Positions 60,622 to 64,000 of a stretch of DNA of 64,000 nucleotides are shown here, in pieces. The notes beneath the pieces were generated by a model, which had not been told where the DNA came from, ran no database searches, and saw only the letters and a list, made by a program, of their open reading frames with translations. Source of the stretch: Candidatus Poribacteria bacterium (GTDB taxonomy: Bacteria; Poribacteria; WGA-4E; WGA-3G); contig JAPPIG010000082.1 in the NCBI GenBank assembly GCA_028820635.1, positions 470,656 through 534,655 of the forward strand. Reading direction: 5' to 3'. Made by a program: the position numbers and the translations under genes. The stretch's first letter is position 1. The number at the start of each line of letters is the position of its first letter.

Positions 60622-61713
60622 ATGAAAATACCTATTAACGTTTTTATTTTTGTGACGACATGTCTTTTTCTTGTCACATTTCTTGGTTGTGGATCAGATA
60701 CTGGAGATGAAGATATTGTTGAACCGGGTCCGGTAGAATTCAAATCTGCCAGCCCAGAAAACGGCAGCACAATCCGTCCCGATGACTCTATTACTGTGAT
60801 TTTTACCGGTATACCAGAAAACCTAACAACTGTGCCCGGAACGATAGAGCAACCCAAAAATAGAACGACTATCAACGGTCCTTTTCCCCTGGGTGATATT
60901 ACCATTGAACTGACGTGGACAGACGGCACCCAAACACTTGAATATACAGTCGTTCCAGAAGGTATGGTGATGGTCCGTGAAGGTGAGTTTCAAATGGGAA
61001 GTGATTCAGAAGAGTCTGCTAAAGATGAAAAACCTGTTCACACAGTTTTGGTGGATTCCTTCTTGATAGACACACATGAGGTTACAGTGGGTGAATATAG
61101 GTTATTTGTAGAAGAGACAGGGCATCCTGCCCCGGAATGGAGTCAAGCGGAACTTTACGCGCCAACAGACAAACACCCTATTGTTTATGTCAGTTGGCAT
61201 GATGCAATGGCGTTCGCAACGTGGGCAGGGAAGAGGTTGCCCACCGAAGCAGAATGGGAGAAGGCAGCACGCGGTGGTTTGATAGCAAAAACATATCCAT
61301 GGGGCAACATTTCACCAAAAGGGAAGCAGTGTAATTTCGCTGATAAGAATCTAACACACTATTGGTGGTCAGACAAAAAAGCGGATGATGGCTACGCATT
61401 CACTGCCCCAGTCGGTAGTTATCCAGAAAATGGCTACGGTCTGTTTGATATGGCTGGCAACGTTTGGGAGTGGTGTCTTGATGAATATGATGCGGGATTT
61501 TATGCTGTTTCTGAAGGTGTTAATCCAATTTCGGGTGCAAATACGCCTCAACAGATAAGCGAAAGTTTCGAAAGTGTTGAATCAAATCGGGTGTTACGTG
61601 GCGGTTCTTGGATTGTTACCTCAGCGAATGTGCGTAATAGTACGCGCTTCATGCTCATGCCTGAAAGTACGAACTATAGCGTTGGGTTCCGTTGTGTGCA
61701 GGATTTACCGTAA
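60622..61713 (+). CDS. lipoprotein with formylglycine-generating-enzyme-like (SUMF1) domain, catalytic cysteines missing
   Basis: 363 residues. The lipobox TFLGC gives a lipidated C23. An N-terminal part ([22 protein letters not shown] to about 120) is an Ig-like/SbsA-type domain. The rest is a SUMF1/FGE sandwich: [60 protein letters not shown]-type segment, [18 protein letters not shown] and VGFRCVQD. The two Cys of the active FGE that lie between RGGS and the final RCxxx are not there, so it is probably a binding rather than an oxidising protein. ATG 60622 has AGAAG. The next gene follows by 19 bases. Confidence 0.85.
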   Translation: [363 protein letters not shown]

Positions 61714-61732
61714 AACTACAAGGAGGGTATTC

Positions 61733-64000
61733 ATGAATAGAAAACTGTTTTCAATTGGACTTGTGTGTCTTATAGCACTTATTTTTATACCACATTCTGT
61801 ACATGCACGAATAATCGAAGGTCCCTGGCTATGGATGATCGCTCCTACCGAACCTGGACTAGGTTGGGCAGCCATAGATATTGATTCGCTCGCTGTCGCA
61901 AGCGGTGGTACTGTTACTGAATCGGATGTTGCTGCAAATGGCGCAAAAGAAGGCGATAAGGTTGGAAATTACACGTGGACGCCCGGAATGATATTTTTCA
62001 ACAGTTCCAACTACAATAATATCAACGAGTGTCTCGATCGAATAGGTTTGGCAGCCGGAGACTTGAATGACCATTCGTGCTACGCGCTGTTTACATTAAG
62101 ATGTGAGAAAGCATGGAATGATATAACGATGCAATTCTATAATACTAATGTCGCTATTAAGGTCTGGCTCAATGGGAAGGTCGTTCATGTAGATGGAGAT
62201 CCCTCCAGGTTCTCACTTGAGTATAAGTTTCAAGTGGACTTTGTAGCGGGTGACAATCTCTTAATGGTTAAGGTGAGTGAGTTCGGTAGCGACGTTTGGG
62301 ATGCGGTAGAAGGTAAATGGGTTGCAGCAACTGAAGGACTTTATAATGGTGGGCTCGGCGACGGTTGGAATATGGTCCTCACGGCTAATAGAAGCGCACC
62401 GCCGTCGGAACAAATACGGAGACCGAAAGTGCGGGTAGTCTACTTTCTTCCGAAGGATCGCCAACCTCAGCCAGACATAGACGCAAAATTAGATAAGTTA
62501 ATAAAAGATACGCAGCAGCTTTTCACCGACCAGATGGAACGCCACGGATACGGCAGAAAAACTTTCCAAATTGAGACTGATCTGAACGGAAAAGCGGTGG
62601 TGCATCATATTGTCGGACAGTTCACTGAAGCCCATTACAGTAACGAACCTGATTTACCTTTTGCTGTCTTGAGTGAGGTTCCAAATTGGTTTGATTTTTT
62701 TGAGTACTATGGCGATTACTATTTTACTGTGGTAGATATGGGTAGTGCAGGAGTGAAAGTTGTAAGACGTTGCAGTAGTTGCCCTATCGGAGTTAGCGGG
62801 ATAGGTGGTGCTTGGTCGGCGTTTGGGGGTAGGGCACTCGTCACTGTCGCTACTGCCAGTCTTGGTACTACCGCCCATGAACTCGGACATGCCTTTGGAT
62901 TAATGCACGATTTTCGTGGTGGTGCTTACATTATGTCTTATAGCGGAGAGGAAGATGGACTCTCTAAATGTGCCGCTGAATGGTTAGATGTTCAACGTGC
63001 TTTCAATCCCAGTATCAATCGAAGTCAATTTGCTGTGCCTACAAACTCAACAGTGGAAATGTTTCCACCAACTTTTGCCGCGCCAAATGCTATTCGTTTC
63101 CGATTTAGGGCAACCACTTCGACTGGACTCCACCAAGTACAACTCCACACACCTACCGTTACCCCAGGCGCGGCTTATGGATCTCCTGAATTGCTTAGCT
63201 ACAAAGCATTAAATGGAAGTACAGACACCACCTTTGAATTAGTTACTACCGATCTGTCACTGAAAAATAAAGTGGTATCGCTCCGGATGATCGATGTGTT
63301 TGGAAACTTTATATTGTCACAAGCATTTCCAATTGATCTTAACTCCCTACTTCCGCCACCCCAAGTTGTGTCAATTCCAGATGCAACTTTAGCGTTGGCA
63401 GTGCGGCAAGCTCTGAATCTTTCTTCAATCCAAGCTCTCACGACACACGCGATGTTAGACTTAAAACGTCTTGTAGTTGAGAATAGCGGAATAACAGACC
63501 TCACCGGGCTTGAACATGCACATAATCTGAGAGCATTGTATCTTACTGACAACAATATATCAGATGTGTCGCCCCTCAAAGGCATGACAAAACTGACCAC
63601 CTTGTTTCTTAGGGAAAACAATATATCAGATGTGTCGCCCCTCAAAGGTATGACACAACTGGCCACCTTGATTCTTGATGACAACAATATATCAGATGTG
63701 TCGCCCCTTAAAGGTATGACACAACTGTACTACTTGTATCTTATTGGTAACAACATCTCGGATATATCTCCCCTTGCAGGTATGGCACAACTTGATACCT
63801 TGGCTCTTGAAGACAACAATATTTCGGATGTATCTTCTCTGCTAAAGTTAAACCCTACACTTATAGGTCTTTCATCCAATCCGCTGAGTTACACCTCTAT
63901 CAACACACATATCCCAGCTATGCAAGCAAAAGGAATTGAAGTGTTATTTGATAACGTAGCCCATCCAGCACTCTCTATCGTATCTGGGAATAATCAGGAA
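61733..64000 (+). CDS. secreted metzincin-type metalloprotease with leucine-rich repeats, 3' partial
   Basis: The frame is open for 756 codons from ATG 61733 (AGGAGGG upstream) to the right edge. Signal peptide 1-25 (MNRKLFSIGLVCLIALIFIPHSVHA). Residues to about 220 look like a beta-sandwich with IKVWLNGKVVHVDGDPSRFSLEY. Then comes a protease domain with H382-E-x-x-H386-x-x-G389-x-x-H392, the full zinc motif, and a Met-turn IMSY (400-403), as in metzincins. After a linker there are at least five leucine-rich repeats of 22 residues (NNISDVSPLKGMTQLATLIL type). The gene runs past the window. Likely a surface or secreted protease. Translationally near the FGE-like lipoprotein gene (19 bases). 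Confidence 0.85.
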   Translation, partial: MNRKLFSIGLVCLIALIFIPHSVHARIIEGPWLWMIAPTEPGLGWAAIDIDSLAVASGGTVTESDVAANGAKEGDKVGNYTWTPGMIFFNSSNYNNINECLDRIGLAAGDLNDHSCYALFTLRCEKAWNDITMQFYNTNVAIKVWLNGKVVHVDGDPSRFSLEYKFQVDFVAGDNLLMVKVSEFGSDVWDAVEGKWVAATEGLYNGGLGDGWNMVLTANRSAPPSEQIRRPKVRVVYFLPKDRQPQPDIDAKLDKLIKDTQQLFTDQMERHGYGRKTFQIETDLNGKAVVHHIVGQFTEAHYSNEPDLPFAVLSEVPNWFDFFEYYGDYYFTVVDMGSAGVKVVRRCSSCPIGVSGIGGAWSAFGGRALVTVATASLGTTAHELGHAFGLMHDFRGGAYIMSYSGEEDGLSKCAAEWLDVQRAFNPSINRSQFAVPTNSTVEMFPPTFAAPNAIRFRFRATTSTGLHQVQLHTPTVTPGAAYGSPELLSYKALNGSTDTTFELVTTDLSLKNKVVSLRMIDVFGNFILSQAFPIDLNSLLPPPQVVSIPDATLALAVRQALNLSSIQALTTHAMLDLKRLVVENSGITDLTGLEHAHNLRALYLTDNNISDVSPLKGMTKLTTLFLRENNISDVSPLKGMTQLATLILDDNNISDVSPLKGMTQLYYLYLIGNNISDISPLAGMAQLDTLALEDNNISDVSSLLKLNPTLIGLSSNPLSYTSINTHIPAMQAKGIEVLFDNVAHPALSIVSGNNQE
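63529..63858 (+). repeat. 66-base tandem repeat array (leucine-rich repeats)
   Basis: The AACAAT(A/T)-type landmark recurs at 63551, 63617, 63683, 63749 and 63815, exactly 66 bases apart, each unit coding 22 residues. The first three units are nearly identical at DNA level (ATATCAGATGTGTCGCCCCT in all), pointing to recent internal duplication; the later units have drifted. Confidence 0.85.

Noticed and set aside
63199..63687. 162-codon minus-strand frame within the metzincin-LRR gene
   Set aside because: Its repeated phrases mirror the 66-base repeats on the coding strand, so it is a by-product of the LRR array.
63529..63858. Regular repeats that might be taken for a CRISPR array
   Set aside because: Periodicity is 66 bases, units are contiguous and in frame with a leucine-rich-repeat protein; there are no unique spacers.
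1..64000. tRNA, rRNA or insertion-sequence transposase genes
   Set aside because: None of the spacers shows a cloverleaf with CCA/TTC arms, conserved rRNA sequence, or a DDE transposase frame; I saw nothing to support any.

Overview
The window looks like a chromosomal segment from a Gram-negative, free-living or host-associated heterotrophic bacterium. Lipid A genes (lpxB-lpxK) and an Omp85/TamA-type outer-membrane barrel show a diderm envelope with LPS. The gene mix is three PhyH-type dioxygenases, a sugar-phosphate isomerase/epimerase, cupin enzymes, an FGE-like lipoprotein, a leucine-rich-repeat metalloprotease, DUF6785-type membrane protein and many secreted proteins of unknown function. 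It is most reminiscent of Candidatus Poribacteria and relatives (inference from gene content; no rRNA or other phylogenetic marker was read here). Promoters of the sigma-70 type (TTGACA, 17-base spacer, TATAAT-like) are easy to find upstream of many genes, and most starts have a GGAGG-like ribosome binding site.

Layout. 1-6003 (+): FAD/Fe-S D-lactate or glycolate dehydrogenase-like protein (cut at the left edge), Nramp-like transporter, PhyH oxygenase, SDR. 6029-7210 (-): cupin and fumarylacetoacetate hydrolase. 7350-10724 (+): argC, lpxB, lpxK. 10735-11637 (-) and 11793-12563 (+): class IV aminotransferase and L,D-transpeptidase lipoprotein, divergent. 12570-14501 (-): large membrane protein. 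14858-18282 (+): three tandem copies of dnaN, the most striking feature. 18614-25690 (-): dehydrogenase, flippase-like protein, nadC, coiled-coil protein, sugar isomerase, acyltransferase and ManA-like protein. 25916-31266: PhyH, glycosyltransferase, SH3-like repeat protein, aminotransferase. 31341-35376 (-): three secreted proteins that share a C-terminal tail, with a PhyH and a DUF815 ATPase between them. 35658-42504: GNAT; a DegT / DCC-LMF fusion / IMPase operon; Cache lipoprotein; ELM1 family protein. 42501-47615 (-): lipoprotein, a pseudopilin-TPR-thioredoxin protein, purine permease with a decayed relative behind it, apt. 47940-52213 (-): GTP-type PEP carboxykinase and Omp85 protein. 52452-56808: toxin-antitoxin and DUF433 genes, gene fragments, and a one-chain DNA methylase with an N-terminal nuclease-like motif. 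57010-64000 (+): radical SAM protein with a duplicated helical tail, fused ECF-type ATPase, FGE-like lipoprotein and a metzincin-LRR protein cut by the right edge.

Genes that plausibly work together: lpxB/lpxK (lipid A); NCS2 permease with apt (purine salvage); DegT, inositol-phosphatase-like and ELM1/GT4 proteins (surface glycan); TA and restriction-like genes clustered with pseudogene debris (52.4-56.8 kb), the only clearly accessory-looking island. Intergenic spaces carry several families of palindromic repeats, some nested inside each other, including hairpins whose stems covary around fixed flanks. No tRNA, rRNA, CRISPR or IS transposase was seen.
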